From NCBI GenBank assembly GCA_932521025.1, contig OW051471.1, positions 10,168,001-10,232,000 of the forward strand: DNA of 64,000 bases. Direction: 5' to 3'. Positions 1 to 11,952 of this stretch are shown piece by piece. The notes under the pieces were generated by a model, which was given only the letters and a program-made list of their open reading frames with translations, searched no databases and was not told where the DNA came from. Positions within the stretch are counted from its first letter, which is position 1. Every line of letters starts with the position of its first letter. Made by a program: the position numbers and the translations under genes. The stretch is from Oscheius onirici (Eukaryota > Nematoda > Chromadorea > Rhabditida > Rhabditidae).

Positions 1-925
1 ATGATGCCACAGCCGACGGGTCCTAGTTCATAAAAACCGGTCAATCTCTTTCTCTATTGATTCCTACCCTGTGTCAGTTTGTTACTTTTTATGTCTGCGA
101 TGAACCATTTGGGGAGGGTTTTACGCCCGAATCCAAAATCGGGCGTAGAGCCCCCCGTCCGTGTTCAACTAATAGTCATGACTGCATGGATTCGGTTGGG
201 TTCTCTTCTTTGATCTAAAAAAGGGTGACTGCTCTTTCTCACGATGTCTCTATATAATCTGTTTGTTTACTTCTGTCGACTGTAAGCTGCAGCCTGACTG
301 AGCTGTCGTTCCTAATTCCACAGTAACTATCAGTTATTGAACCGATGGAAAAACAGTCTATCGCCTAATGAGAACAAAGAGGTTTAACTGTTTTTCTACC
401 GGTGTTTGCTTCTAATCGGAGGAGAAAACAGTCACAGTTTCTTAAATCAGAGCAGAAAACCCACCATAGTGCAGATAGACATGAGTATCAGTTCAGTAGA
501 AAGAAACCAGAACCCATCGACTAACAGTAAGGGATCAGTCGAATCAGATGATTCAGCTTCGGTTCTTTCAGAGAATTGTACTTTATCTGGTGAGCAGCCG
601 TATTCGGCGGCTGTCACCGCCCTGATGGCTGCGGCGCTCAGAATTACGAAATAAATTCTGTTCAAGTTCTAGATTCCCATTCAAATCGACTAATTCTTTG
701 ACAAAACCTAACTTCTCATAACTACCTTGTTCTCACTCGAAGTTGAAAACTAAATATCTTAACAAGTTGACAATTTCTGACTTGTCGCGACCATTTGAGG
801 TCCCGGTCAAACAAACACAAATATCCAAACAGAGCATTTACTAGTGTAAAACTGAATACAAGGTTAAGACCTGAATTTGTTTGAACCGGTCTTTATGAAC
901 TAGGACCCGTCGGCTGTGGCATCAT
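1..925. mobile_element. DNA element with ~40-bp terminal inverted repeats
   Basis: The first 41 bases of the window are repeated as reverse complement at 884-925, with one mismatch and one indel; both ends read ATGATGCCACAGCC inward. This is the architecture of a DNA transposon or MITE of about 0.93 kb. The window begins at or very near the outer end of the left repeat, so the target-site duplication cannot be checked. The interior holds only short open frames on both strands (for example 406-654) without recognisable motifs, so it is probably non-autonomous. Confidence 0.75.
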
Positions 926-1230
926 CGTAGTCAAAGTCGACGGCAAGCATTTTGATACATTCTATAGACTCGACCGGGTATAAATTGCAAGTTGTTGAAT
1001 ATCCTGGCTTCATTAAAAACCAGCCGGCTGCCTGACCCGCTGGGCTACTTTTTGAGCACCAGCCATCATTCATTTATCGCAGAACGCAACCTTGAGCGCA
1101 GAGTTTACATTTTTCTACCAAAAATGATGTTTATCAGAATAACCTCAACACTGTTTTCAGTTTGTTGGCCCAGTACTGATCCAATTTTTCAGTGAACAAC
1201 CGTTTCCATTCTGACAGACGTTTAGCAGTA

Positions 1231-2098
1231 ATGCGTGGTTCTTCATCGAGATTTCGTGGTCAGGAGACCTACATTTACCCAAAAGTTGTAAGAGTTAGCT
1301 TATACAACACTTAGTACTAGCTTCAGCAGCCTCCAGTGTATCAACTCACCGCGAAGGAAAGGAGGCGAATGGAGAAAAACAGAGCCGAAGCACAGCAACG
1401 CCAAGAAGAGCTCCATAAGAAAAGAGCAGACGAAGAGACGGAGAGCCACGAAAGTAGGTTTCCAAAGAATCACAGTGATGATGTTTCAGAGGAAATGGAG
1501 AGACTGTGTGAGGAGGTTGAGAAATAGGTCGCGATCAAGTTTGCAGATCCGAATTTTCCAAGGGCTGCTAAGGTGGACTATCAGACTTCCGCAGGTACAG
1601 TCTTTATGAGGCTCGTCCAGACTCAAAGGTACCTTATTTGTTATCATTCCTGACAGTCCATTTCAGGCCAAGTCGTTTCCAATGCGCGACGAGCTTCTTG
1701 ACTCGCTCTTCGAGGTTGGAAAGTCAAATAAAGGAGTTCTTCAAGCAATTCCCTTGGTAGACGACATCTACAGAACTCTTTGTGATCGCGTCGCTGAACG
1801 GGAGACCAACGAAAATGCTGCCAGATCACAGTCACGACACGTCTATCCTCACACAAGAGGATATGAGCCGCGTGGATTTAGCCGTGGAGAACGACGTGGC
1901 CAGGTATACTTGCTAGTTTTATTAACTGAAAGATTGATTTAGTTTAAGCGCCCATCTTTTGTCGAAGATGTTAAAGATGAAGAGGCTCAAGATGAAGATG
2001 TTGAAGATGAGAAGAGTTATTACCGTTCCCCAAAGAAGCAGGTTAAAGTTTTTATGTAGCTTTCTAGTTTTCTGTTTCAGGCTTCTTTATTCGATTGA
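1231..2098 (+). CDS. hypothetical charged protein, multi-exon
   Basis: Function unknown. Exons by frame and splice signals: 1231-1287, 1327-1507, 1547 to about 1594, a resumption at 1629 or 1657, up to 1903, then 1943-2041 and 2081-2098 (stop TGA). The ATG at 1231 opens a basic N-terminus. Exon 2 is a charged, probably helical stretch (KERRRMEKNRAEAQQRQEEL). The middle exon is well conserved in composition and the C-terminus is acidic, then ends SPKKQASLFD. The third junction is ambiguous: a 34-bp intron (1595-1628) and a 28-bp intron (1629-1656) both keep the frame. Reading straight through exon 2 meets a TAG at 1525, avoided by the donor at 1508. No TM segment or signal peptide is seen. Roughly 210-220 aa. 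Confidence 0.6.
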
Positions 2099-2532
2099 AA
2101 TCATGGCGTTCTCCGTTTCTTGCCAAAAGAACCGCTCTCAACTATTCTTCAATTTCAACTGATCTTTTTATTGAAGGAATTCTTAATCTCTTGTACGATA
2201 ACCTAGAAAATATAATGAATTTACACCAAAATATAGAGTTTGTAAGAAAACTGAACTGTCTCTACTATGCCGCACGCGATAGATCCAGCGAAAATAATAG
2301 CCGCGAGCGAATTGGCCTCTCTCAGCTGCGTCGACTGAACAACTGTTTCGCTGGCAATGCACGAGGAACCACATGTGCGTCTTCAACGGCTTGAGGCCAG
2401 CTTCACGCAGCTCGAATTACTAGCAACCAGTTTATTGGCCTCAAACAGCTAGGAACTCGTTTTCAAAATGGTTAGTTTTAAGGTTTTTACCGCTCAAACC
2501 GTCTCGAAAGAGATAAAAACTTTCTTGTTCAG
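2099..2532. other. gap between the two first genes
   Basis: About 430 bp without a convincing coding frame. It should hold the 3' UTR of the upstream gene and the 5' region of the next. A short ATG exon at 2468-2470 followed by GTTAGT could splice to the ATG at 2533 and add one Met, but nothing forces this. Confidence 0.4.
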
Positions 2533-3896
2533 ATGGGCGGAAAACGTGGCCGTTCGACCACTTCTAGCGCCAATCCGGAGAGAGTGAGGACTCATCTTTT
2601 CTTTTCATCGAAACCCGAAAGACAGCTTCAAAAGCGAAAAAGAAGAGCTGTCAGTGAGTAAAAAGACGAAAGTGTCATCATTTTGGGTTTGATTCAGATA
2701 AACTACATCAAGTTACACACAAAAAGGATGAGATGATCCAAGTTGGTGAACTGGATCCGTCTCAATGGACAGGTAAATTTTATGTTGTCGAACTATATGA
2801 AAGGGCCAGGAAATCAAAGAGTTCTTCATTTCGGGCCCATGGCCAGTAGAGATCCATACTTTTATTACTACCCAAAGGGCTGGGATATTCTCTACCCTGC
2901 TTCTTTCGGATTCTTTCCGTATAGAACAACGTGAGTCTTATTCATTGGCCGATACATTTGTTAAAGAAAGTTCCGAGGATCATCTTCGCTCATCTGTGTT
3001 TGTGCATTTGGCTGTTTCACAGTCTTGGGAGGCTGTTTGATGGTAATATTTATGAAATGTTTGAATCAGTAAAATTCAAGATCTACATGGGGTTCTTTGT
3101 TCTGTACGAGAGTCCATTTTGGACATGGACGGGCCCAAGAAGGTACATGCCGCCACCGATTCAAATTGCCGGACCGGTTCTCTTTGCAACGGGTCTGCTT
3201 CTTCTACTGATCTCACTCTTTTACTCCGTTTTCACATCAAATGTAATCAGCCTTTTTAGTTTAAAAAGTAAATCCTTTCAGATTTGCAAAAACCATCTGT
3301 TCAGTACGAAGCCACGTGAAGGCGCATCCAAGTTGACCACTATTACCACTTACTACAGTGTTAGTTTTCACTCGCTCTTTTCAGACAAAAAATCATTGTA
3401 TAGCGCCCTCCAGCCATATTTGAGAAACACCCGTATCAGCCAATTCCTCCTCCGGCCTATCCTGTCCTCGAAAACAAGTACGCCCACTCTTCTGTGATTC
3501 GACCTCATGATGAGATGAAGCTATATCCACCAGTGTAAGAGCGCCTCGAAACCGGTGAACTGACTGTTTTAGAATTCCTGGCTGTTCAACACTTTCGCTT
3601 CATGGCAAATCTCCTAGCAGCATCTTTGTCGCGAGCCCCTACAACACTCTGCATGCCAGTAGTGTAGCCAGGTTTTTTCCTATTTATTTAGTTGTAATCC
3701 AATTGACAGATATCACTCCGGACTGTTGGAGAGCGCTCCAGTAGTGGAGAACCGAAGAACAGGAAGTGTTATCAGTCGACGTCAGTCATCTGAAACCAGC
3801 TTCAAACAACGATCAAAAAGCATGGGTCCTCTTCATAGGACGACCTCCAATCGGTCGAGAAGCCGCATGCGCGAAAGAGAAGACAGTCAAATATAA
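2533..3896 (+). CDS. two-TM membrane protein with long Pro/Ser/Arg tail
   Basis: Unrecognised nematode membrane protein of about 351 aa in nine exons whose phases all agree: 2533-2653, 2698-2772, 2804-2930, 2967-3042, 3081-3242, 3282-3359, 3404-3534, 3573-3671, 3710-3896 (total 1056 nt). The basic N-terminal 45 residues lack a signal peptide. Two hydrophobic segments follow, around LICVCAFGCFTVLGGCLM and IAGPVLFATGLLLLLISL, separated by about 30 residues rich in Trp, Pro and aromatics. The remaining ~190 residues are a hydrophilic tail with YPPV and PIPPPAYP motifs (possible WW- or SH3-type ligands, inferred) ending in an Arg/Ser-rich stretch. One intron (2773-2803) is only 31 bp. It is not part of any multigene family in the window. 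Confidence 0.7.
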
Positions 3897-4861
3897 ACCT
3901 TTGAATTATATTTCCCGAATATTACAAGATCGATCTCAGAATCTCTCGTAACACTATCAGAGTTGGTAAAGCTATTAAAGACGACACTTTCTTCTTCTCT
4001 TTGACATTTTTGAGTCTTTCGGAGCAAACACACGCTGTACGGCTACATCACGATGATGCTGAAAAAAAAAGCACAAAAATGAATTCGAGGTTGCTTTCTG
4101 TCAACTGTCACTTTCTGTCACCTGTCAGTATATCACAGGTATTGCTCCAAAAGAGAAAACTTTCCGTTTTCCCATCGGCTCTATTATCTCCATGAACTGT
4201 ACCAAACACCGCTGTGGATTCAACGATCCTCTCCCGAGTCTAAAGTACTCTTCGTTTAAAAAGAGACCAGGTTCAAAGTCTGTCTCGGCCGGATGATCTG
4301 CAGCCGTTCTTTCGCAGCGATTTTTGCAGGATCAAAGTAGAATGAACGCGATGAGGTACGCGTCCGTTAGGTTCAAATTTTCACCAGTTCATTTATTCTT
4401 CTTCTTCTCCACAAAACACCTGAATCGGTCACCTCGACGAGATTTAGTCTCAGACTAATCTCTAACGACCATTCACCTTCTCGTAGCGCAAATCTCGATT
4501 GCCTACTCTTTACTAAAACGTAAGCATTTATAAATTTCAAATCGAATGAGTTTTCTTTAGTTTTTTTTCCTCCAGCTTTCTATGAGTTGAAGGTACCCTC
4601 TTTTGGAACTCCTGACAATCAACAAGACCGATGCCAAAACTGTTGGCTTGAAGTCGATGAAACTCCCTGTAGGCCGGCCAACACCTGTTTTCTTCGGTTA
4701 GTCAACAAGGAACTAACTGTCTTTGTTCAAATGAATTCTCCACATCGCTGATATGGTAAGATCTTAGGTCCATAGTCTTGAAAAGAAACAATCACAATCG
4801 GGGGTAAACGAACAACTGTCGAACGCGAGTGAGTAGTTCACTGTCGTGTCGGTAGCCTATT
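3897..4861. other. intergenic, nothing recognised
   Basis: Nearly 1 kb of AT-rich DNA with only short, low-quality open frames (such as 4001-4195). No repeat pair, RNA gene or domain-like frame is visible. Confidence 0.4.
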
Positions 4862-6253
4862 TTGTCAGACGTTTTGGGCACTCCGTCATGGTTACACATC
4901 TTGTCGCCAGATGAGCATTATTGGATATCTCAACGACACTCTCACTGTCTGCAGGTTTGGGATATGGTTTTTTTACTCACAGGCAGTGCTTCGATCTTTT
5001 TAGTTATGACCATCTGTTTTTTCGTAGGACCATTATTTCAAAACAGAGCTTATTTTTTGTAAGAGTTGATTATAGAAAATAAGAAAGATTAAAAAGCAGT
5101 AACAGTTGTACATGAGATAAACTATTTCAGGTTCTACTGGATAACTTCACAACGTCAAATTTCATCAGACCGCTGGACACCAACACAGTCTCGCAAATGA
5201 TTATCATATGGTGATTTGTTTACGATTGCTTGCGAAGGAGAATCGATCCAATATGTCCTGGATGGCCAATGTCAGGTGGAAGCGTTGAAAGAACTTTCGG
5301 TAGAAGGAGGGTACTGTTTGTTATAGAGAATAATATAAATGTTAGCTTCAGGTAAAAAGCGTGGACGCGTTTCAAGCTTAAATACGTCTCAGATGAAGCT
5401 TATGAGTCGGCGCGTCAAGCGTACAATAATTGCACAACAGTTCAGCATACCGAGGTAGCTGAGGCCTTTGTATTGCAGAAAGTGCTGAACAGAACGGAAT
5501 ACGATGAACCGACAAAGGTAAGATATCTTTCTGTGAACATCGTCAAAATTTTTGAAGTACATTATGAACTCTGTCCAGAATTTTGGGCCATCGCGCATAC
5601 CAGTTAATGCATTTGCCAATATTGGACATGAATGTTGTAGGTCGAAAAGATCCGCTCTTGCGTTGAAGTACTCTGGAACGTCGGATACATACAGATGTAC
5701 CAAGATCACGGAACGTCGCATCTCGCCTGAACAGTGAGTATTACACCTCGAAGCAGCCTCAGCTGGATAGACTAGCATAACATTGAAATCAAGTTTTTAC
5801 AGAGAGTTGCCGAAGGACTTGTTGCATCAATTCTGCTGCAAAATGAAGAATTCAGCAAGGTATTGGCTCCCCACAGACATTATGCTGTATCTTGGAAGAA
5901 AGATGTATGTTGCAATTCTCACAGATTCATAATAGGCCTAGGAAACTAAAACTGGTGTGTTCTTTTCCGCGAGGGTATACCAGACCGGAAAGGCTAGGAC
6001 GATTGGAGAATCCAAACACCTGCGACAGACTATGCTGTCAATAATAGAAATACAGACGGTTCTTCCTATAAAGGATCTTCCAAAGCTTTCCGATTGGATA
6101 GACGTCTCTCATTTGTGTGGCATTTGGCTGGTAGGAGAGATGAGAAAAAGGAAGGATCTAATGGTAGCATTTCTGGAACTGTACAAAAAAAACGAAATAG
6201 ACGGACGAGCTGTGTTATTCATTCTCTATTTCTTCTTGATGTTGTTCTTTTGA
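4862..6253 (+). CDS. unresolved possible multi-exon gene
   Basis: Several stretches look coding but I could not join them into one model. 4862-5062 contains a clear hydrophobic segment (LLTGSASIFLVMTICFFVG). 5220-5312, 5355-5517, 5557-5737, 5804-5898 and 5938-6253 each show open frames between plausible GT/AG sites. In parts (5355-5517 and 5557-5730) two frames are open with protein-like composition, so the true frame is undecided. One reading of the 5.55-5.9 kb part gives a cysteine-containing, basic stretch (DLLHQFCCKMKNSARYW). The last part has weak SAM-like character (LYKKNEIDGRAVLF), too weak to assign. It could also be a decayed gene. Confidence 0.25.
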
Positions 6254-7279
6254 TGATACCCTGTTGTTGACTTTTTCGATCTTATCATGAAGTCAACTTT
6301 TGTCCCGACTCTTAGGAGTTGGGATAATAATCCCTCAATCACCCAATAATGTTCAGAATCACATTCAAATTCAAGCCAATCAAGGCCGCCAAGCAATTCA
6401 AAATCAGATGGCCGTCCCGGTTCCTTCTAGCAACAGGCCCGCATGCCTTACTGTGCGATGTGCACCAGGCCCATTGGCCCTCCACTTGCGGCACATTCCC
6501 GGGCCGCATGGCTCGGGAAGCCGAACTGCTGCCGGTGCTTTAGCAACAGACATGTTACTAGAGCCTGACTTGCCGCAATGCGCTCAGGTGCGCCGATGGG
6601 GACCATAATCAGGCATTCTGTCCCTATTTGGTGCCCTAGTGAGCCGGGGTCGAACAAAATTCAAGATTCAAAAAGTTGTGATTCAACAATTCGTTTCAAT
6701 TCATTCAATTCTCCCCCCCCCCCTTGTTTTCCAGGTTTCCCTCTGTGTCCCCCATTCACGTCCGCAAAGTCATTCAAATAAATATGAATATGAAAAGTTC
6801 AATCTACATAAGCAATATTCAACTTTTTAAACAATTTTCAAAGATATCAAGGGCTTCATGATCGGTCATGATTGCAAAAGCGCACTTTCTGCACAAGAAA
6901 AATGAGATTCATGGAAAGTAAAACATGTTGTCTGGGTAAATAAAAAAAGTACTTCTGTTCACCAATCTGTTTCATCAGAGTCCGCTTTGTTTATTTTGAA
7001 GCCGAATATATCCGAGAAAAAGTCCATTCTCTGCCGACAATTAGTGAGAAACATCTTTGTGACAAAGCCGAGACCATTTCCACTATCTGCTTTGACGATC
7101 TGAACCTTGCGCCGGGATCACGGGTAGAATATAGAATGAGCCCGATCAGTAGAGTCTATTCAGATCCTATTCGTCGTTTCAAGTCTTGCGCATGGAATAT
7201 TTATGAATCTAAAACTTTTTAGAGAGGTAAATAGTTGGCAGATTGTCTCTTGGTATTTGGCATCAAATTTGTTCTTAGA
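6254..7279. other. intergenic with a GC-rich patch
   Basis: 6430-6660 is clearly more GC-rich than its surroundings, is open in more than one frame on both strands, and is followed by a run of C (about 6713-6722). The frames lack domain character, so I read it as repeat-derived or non-coding. The remainder to 7279 shows nothing I recognise. Confidence 0.35.
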
Positions 7280-7775
7280 GAAAATTTTCTGCCAACTTCT
7301 ACGAGCAGGGTCGAAGCATTGCAATACCTCAACCTTGGGTAGCTAAACCAACGATTCGGTCAGCGGCAGAGAGATAAAGGGTGCTGGAAGACGCGACGGC
7401 ATGGCAGAGGCCAGGAGAGGCATAATTGACCCTCCGCCAAAATATGTTTGAGGGGAAAAATGGGATAAACAATATAAAGTTTCTTGGTGAAATCTTCATT
7501 TCCATGATCTTCTTGTTTAGAAGAACCTCCAGAAGTGAGAAATTTATCTAACAAAATCCATTTTCCCGCTTAAAACTAACTTGAAAGCTGCTTGGGAGTC
7601 AGCCAGTGGCTCCTCTCCATCTCTGACCCAAAGATCCCAGGCCTTTTCCGTACCTTCGCGTCAACCAGCCCTGCTTATGTCCCTACAGCGGACAGAATCG
7701 TTGGTTTAATTACCCAAGTTTGAGGTATTACAATGCTTCCGACCCTGCTAATGTAGAGGTTGAAAGAAATTTTGG
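7280..7775. repeat. foldback element with long imperfect inverted repeats
   Basis: Left arm from about 7280 to 7450 and right arm from about 7600 to 7775 are imperfect reverse complements. The best core, about 57 bp (7303-7359 against 7692-7750), shares AAACCAACGATTC and AGCAGGGTCG...AGCATTG with few mismatches, and similarity runs on inward and outward. The transcript could form a hairpin of roughly 150-170 bp. A MITE or foldback transposon is most likely; it has no coding capacity. Confidence 0.7.
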
Positions 7776-8861
7776 AACAGCTTTCCCATGAGGGAAGGCA
7801 ACAAGATTTGTGGTTTAGTCTCACGTGTTAAACAACAAAATATCCGGCTTCCAGATTTTATGTTTTTTTTGTGTGTTAAGTCCATCGAAGGAAAAAAGCA
7901 TGATGGCTAGCGAAGAGATCAACTCTTCACCATACGAACTTCACTTCAAACAATAACTGAGGGTCAAATCGACGCTTCCGCCGAAAATCAATATGATTCA
8001 TTCTGTGTACTTCCCATACAGAACATATTCGACCTTTCTCTTCCATAGCTAAATCTATTTCACGGGACATAGCATTATCTGTCAGACTGCGATAGTTCGA
8101 TAGTCAAATCTCTCTGTTAACAAAATATAGTTCTGTCTTAGTTGTTACAGATCAAAACAAAACACAGTACTTCATTTCCTATTGAAGGTTAGTGAGCCAA
8201 GTATCTTCACCTCTTTCTTCACCTCGATCTTTTGTCCGCCCACAAGCATGATGGCTAGCGACAAGAGGGGAAGGACCCTTCTTGTCCGCCTCTTTCCTGG
8301 AAAGTACATCGAAATTTTTGTCTCGCTTTTTGTATTGTTTGTAAGTCCTGAAACATGTACATAATCAACTGACCCGCTTTTTGGATCGACACAGTTTGTT
8401 CACCTGGTTTCCCACAAAACATCACGTAAACAATGTAATCCCCCGCCGATATTTGGCTATCAAGTTTTGTTTTTCCACTCGTCCCAAGGTTAACTTTTAC
8501 GTCCTACATTGATCCTTGACAAACTTCTACATAATTTGGCAGTCTCTTTATAGTATTCACAATTACTTTCAAGCCCAGTTGTACTCTTTGCCGCCATTGA
8601 TTTGGGGAAAATTGATAGTTCGGGCAAGAATGGGATTTTCCCAAGGGCTGACGGGATTCTATTGTTTTGTCATGGAGTCCTTTGTTTTTATCCTTCCCTC
8701 ACCCCTTCACTGTGGTCTCCATTTTTCTCTTAAATTCTCTTAAAAAATGTTCTTAAAATGTGGCACCAGATTTGTCAAACCTCGGCGAATTAGCTTAAAG
8801 TATACCAATTTCTAATCCTCTTGTCATGCTTCTCAAAATTCTAAAAACTCTCCTTTCCAGA
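7776..8861. other. intergenic region upstream of oac-A
   Basis: About 1.1 kb. A short direct repeat (AGCATGATGGCTAGCGA) occurs near 7897 and 8246. No gene-like frame was found. The last bases before 8862 read TTTCCAGA, a 3' splice acceptor placed directly before the oac-A start, as expected for a trans-splice site. Confidence 0.4.
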
Positions 8862-11768
8862 ATGACTTCGAAACTTCTCCATCTCCAAGGCCTTCGAGCC
8901 CTTGCCATCATCTTCGTAGTTCTATTCCATTTCTTTCCCAAGTTCTTTCCAAATGGGTACCTTGGAGTGGATCAGTTCTTCCTACTTTCCGGCTACCTGA
9001 TGACAATGATGTTGGACAGGAAAACATATTTCGCATTCTCGACAGTACTGGACTTTTTCTACAGACGGGTCAAACGAATAGTGCCGCTGTACTATCTAGC
9101 GACATTTTTTATCATTTGTGAGTTTGAAAAGAGAAAATGTAAAAATCACGTTTAGTATCTATCAATACGACTCCAGAGAGCACAATTCGAACAAACTTTG
9201 AGTCAGCATTCAAAGCCATTACATTTTCTACGAATCTGATAAGGCCGGATGCGCTGGAAGACTACAATGCCAGGGTAGGCAAACTTTGAAAGAAGAGAGA
9301 GGGACAGAGAAACAGAAATGCTGATTTCAGCTCGGCATGGGAGTAGACATGTTCACTCACACATGGTCATTGGCAGTGGAAATGCAGTTCTACTTTCTCT
9401 TTCCACTAATTTACTTCATTCATGCCAAAACATCGTCAAAGTTTCAGCCAGTTTACGCATATTTTCTAGGTACATCTGTCCAATTTTTCTTAACAAATTT
9501 CAGTCATTCTCTCCTACATTTTCCATGTCTACTCGGACTCTTTCTTCTCATTCTACTGCGTCTTTGCCAGAATCTGGCAATTCTTGGCCGGAATGATAAT
9601 CTTCTACGAGTGTAAGGAATCTGGTAGCAGTTCTGAAAAAGAAGGATACAAGCCACTTCTGCAAGAAAAGGAAGGATTGAAGTTTCTTCTCGAAGAACAC
9701 GAGGACGTTCAGCAAGAACAGAGAAACAACGAGAAACAACTCCAAACCTTGATAGCTGTAGTAGCTCTACTATCGCTTCTTGTCCTCATGGGAACAAACC
9801 ACAATGTTGATCCTCTGGTTGGAAGGTGGTGAATTGAAATTCTGAGAAAATCGGTGATTTCTAGAGTTACTACAATTTTGATGACGGCTATGGTTGTCCA
9901 TTCTGGCGGCAGCTGTGCCTTCTTGGAGAACAAAGCCTTGGTTTTCATTGGAGAAGTCTCCTATTCGTGGTATCTCGTCCATTGGCCGATTGTAGCTCTA
10001 CTGAAGATGAACAAGCTTACAACTGATGAGGGTGAGTTGCGACGAGAGGCGTTGAGAGCTAAACAGTCTGAGTCTTGCATTTTTGATGACACTGACTTGC
10101 TATATCTTGTTGTCTACAGTCAGACCTCAATTAGTTTTTGGAGCCTCATCAAACTAGCGCTTTTGACAAGCCACGGACTCACCAGTTAGACAGCAGGGCC
10201 TACTTTTTGCAAGAATACAGACTAGACAGTTAGAGACCATCTTCCAGATTTCATGTGTGGTCTGGCCTCTTCCTTTCTCATCAGCGTCATAATCTATTTC
10301 ACCTACGAGAAATGGTATCTTTCGTGGGACAAGTCTAGAACGGTTGTCGCTGTTTCAATTCTACTCGTTCTCAATGGAGCAGCTCTCTTCCAGATTTATG
10401 GCAAGACATTTCCAAGTTTCTTTAACTCCATTCTTCTAGGCAAAGTTCCCAAATCGGACATAGGAATTGTGGCAGCAGAAACATCAATTTCTAGTAATGA
10501 AACAGACTTGATCAAGACCTACAGTCCCTTCCTCTACGAATCGGATTTTCTCAACGACATGACCTATGGATATGAAAACAAAACGAACCAGGAAAGAGCA
10601 GAACTGAACAATTTCATGAGCTCGAACGATCCCAAGCAGGGTCGTGACTATCCGTGTGTAAAACTTCCGACCGAAACTGACAAGGAAATTCGCTGTGAGA
10701 ATCAGAAGGTATGTAGCATTGCTGGACTTCCCAAAACCGAGTTGAACTTTCAGGAAGCCAAAGCTAGTACAAAAAAGACACTTTTAGTGATCGGGAACAG
10801 CTACGTTGGGAATGGAATGAAGACCATTTTTGAACAGTGCAAAGACGTCTTTCCTAATATCTACAGTACCTGGGCAGGATGTGAGTTGATTACTCTCCGA
10901 TTCATTCTGGACGTTTCAAATATGTACCTACAGAACAGTGTTCAAAAATGTTGAAAGATACCTGAATGTTCTAGAAGCTTCTTGTTTTTAAAAGCAAGCA
11001 CTTTTTGATAACAGTTGAGCGCCTAGTTAAATCCGTTCCAGTCTTCTTCAAAACATAAAATACCTCGATCTCAGAGTACTGAACAGAATCGAACGATTTT
11101 AAACGACCGAAATAATGTCACTCCGTTTTTCAGCTTGTGAACCACTAGTCTCCAATGGGCATCTTGTTACTGGAGCAGATTGTAGCAAAGACTATTTCTT
11201 CGTGGACGCCGTGAAAAAGTACAAGCCGGACGTTCTCATCGTTCTGACTCGAAATATGGATTCAACTCAAATCGACAACGGAACCAGTCCTTTCAACGAC
11301 GCCGTATTCAAGGTATGGATTGTCATTTTAGGATAAAAAACTTGAAGAACATGGTTAATCGATTAAAAGAGCTGGAGAAGCACGTGAACAAGAGGATCTA
11401 CCTGTCACAAATGTTCGAATGGCCCAAAAATGTCCTCGTTGACATTTTGAACAACTTTTTGATCAAAGGAAAAAAATTCAAAGATGTGTGTTTGTCCAGT
11501 CGTCAAAAACAAAAGATTTCAGGAAGATATTGTTCAAACAGAACGAAGGGGTTGGTACGAAACTGCCCGGAAAAGAATGGACCGGTTGGTTCGGCACTGT
11601 GAGAAGTGCCGTCTTTTTGACTTAACCAATCAGTTTTATCTTAACGGAAAGATGCAATACTACGACCCCAAATATTACGTCAGCTACTTTGTTAGGAATT
11701 TGCATTTGTCACCAGTAGGTCTAGCTAGGATAGCTCCTTTGTATCATCAGATGTGCCATAATTTGTAG
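8862..11768 (+). CDS. OAC-type acyltransferase (acyltransferase-3 + SGNH), oac-A
   Basis: Predicted multi-pass membrane O-acyltransferase of nematode OAC type, 704 aa, 11 exons: 8862-9117, 9156-9274, 9331-9469, 9504-9825, 9865-10031, 10248-10400, 10440-10708, 10754-10880, 11134-11312, 11348-11485, 11523-11768. The N-terminal half has the acyltransferase-3 signature: LHLQGLRALAIIFVVLFHFF with its Arg and His, GYLGVDQFFLLSGYLM, a basic RRVKRIVPLYYLA and VHWPIVALLK. The C-terminal half is SGNH-like: LLVIGNSYVGN, DVLIVLTRNMD and LHLSPVGLARIAP with the His. Such proteins are expected to transfer an acyl group to an extracellular substrate; the substrate is unknown. Intron 6 (10401-10439) has a GC donor. 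The start was chosen because four paralogs align there with a splice acceptor just upstream. Confidence 0.9.
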
Positions 11769-11944
11769 TTCAAGAGTGATGAAAGCTGCGAGTAAAACTT
11801 TCAATCCATTGTTTTATTGCCCGCAGCTGTACTCATTCGGGAACCTTCCCAACAGAAGTAATCAAAGACTCAATGTTATCAGCTTGAACGCTTGTTCCAA
11901 GCAAAACTTCCGATCACAAAACGTGGCTTCGACGACAAGGATTC

Positions 11945-11952
11945 ACTTATAA
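11945..11952 (+). promoter_or_regulatory. TATA box of the clec-A pseudogene
   Basis: CTTATAAAAAC lies just upstream of the broken clec-A start. The surrounding bases (GGATTCACTTATAAA) match the promoter of clec-I on the opposite strand near 48205 (GGATTCGCTTATAAA), which shows common descent of the two promoters. Confidence 0.5.

Noticed and set aside
406-665. Open frames on both strands inside the first TIR element
   Set aside because: Short, overlapping, no domain character or splice context; they are explained by chance within a non-autonomous element.
6300-6657. GC-rich frames open on both strands (6300-6608 and 6448-6657)
   Set aside because: Several frames are open at once because of base composition; no motif, no signal or TM segment, no exon-like boundaries.
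10401-10439. Reading oac-A exon 6 through as coding (13 extra residues in frame)
   Set aside because: The frame stays open, but exon 6 is 153 nt in all paralogs only if the GC-AG intron is removed, and the extra residues have no counterpart.
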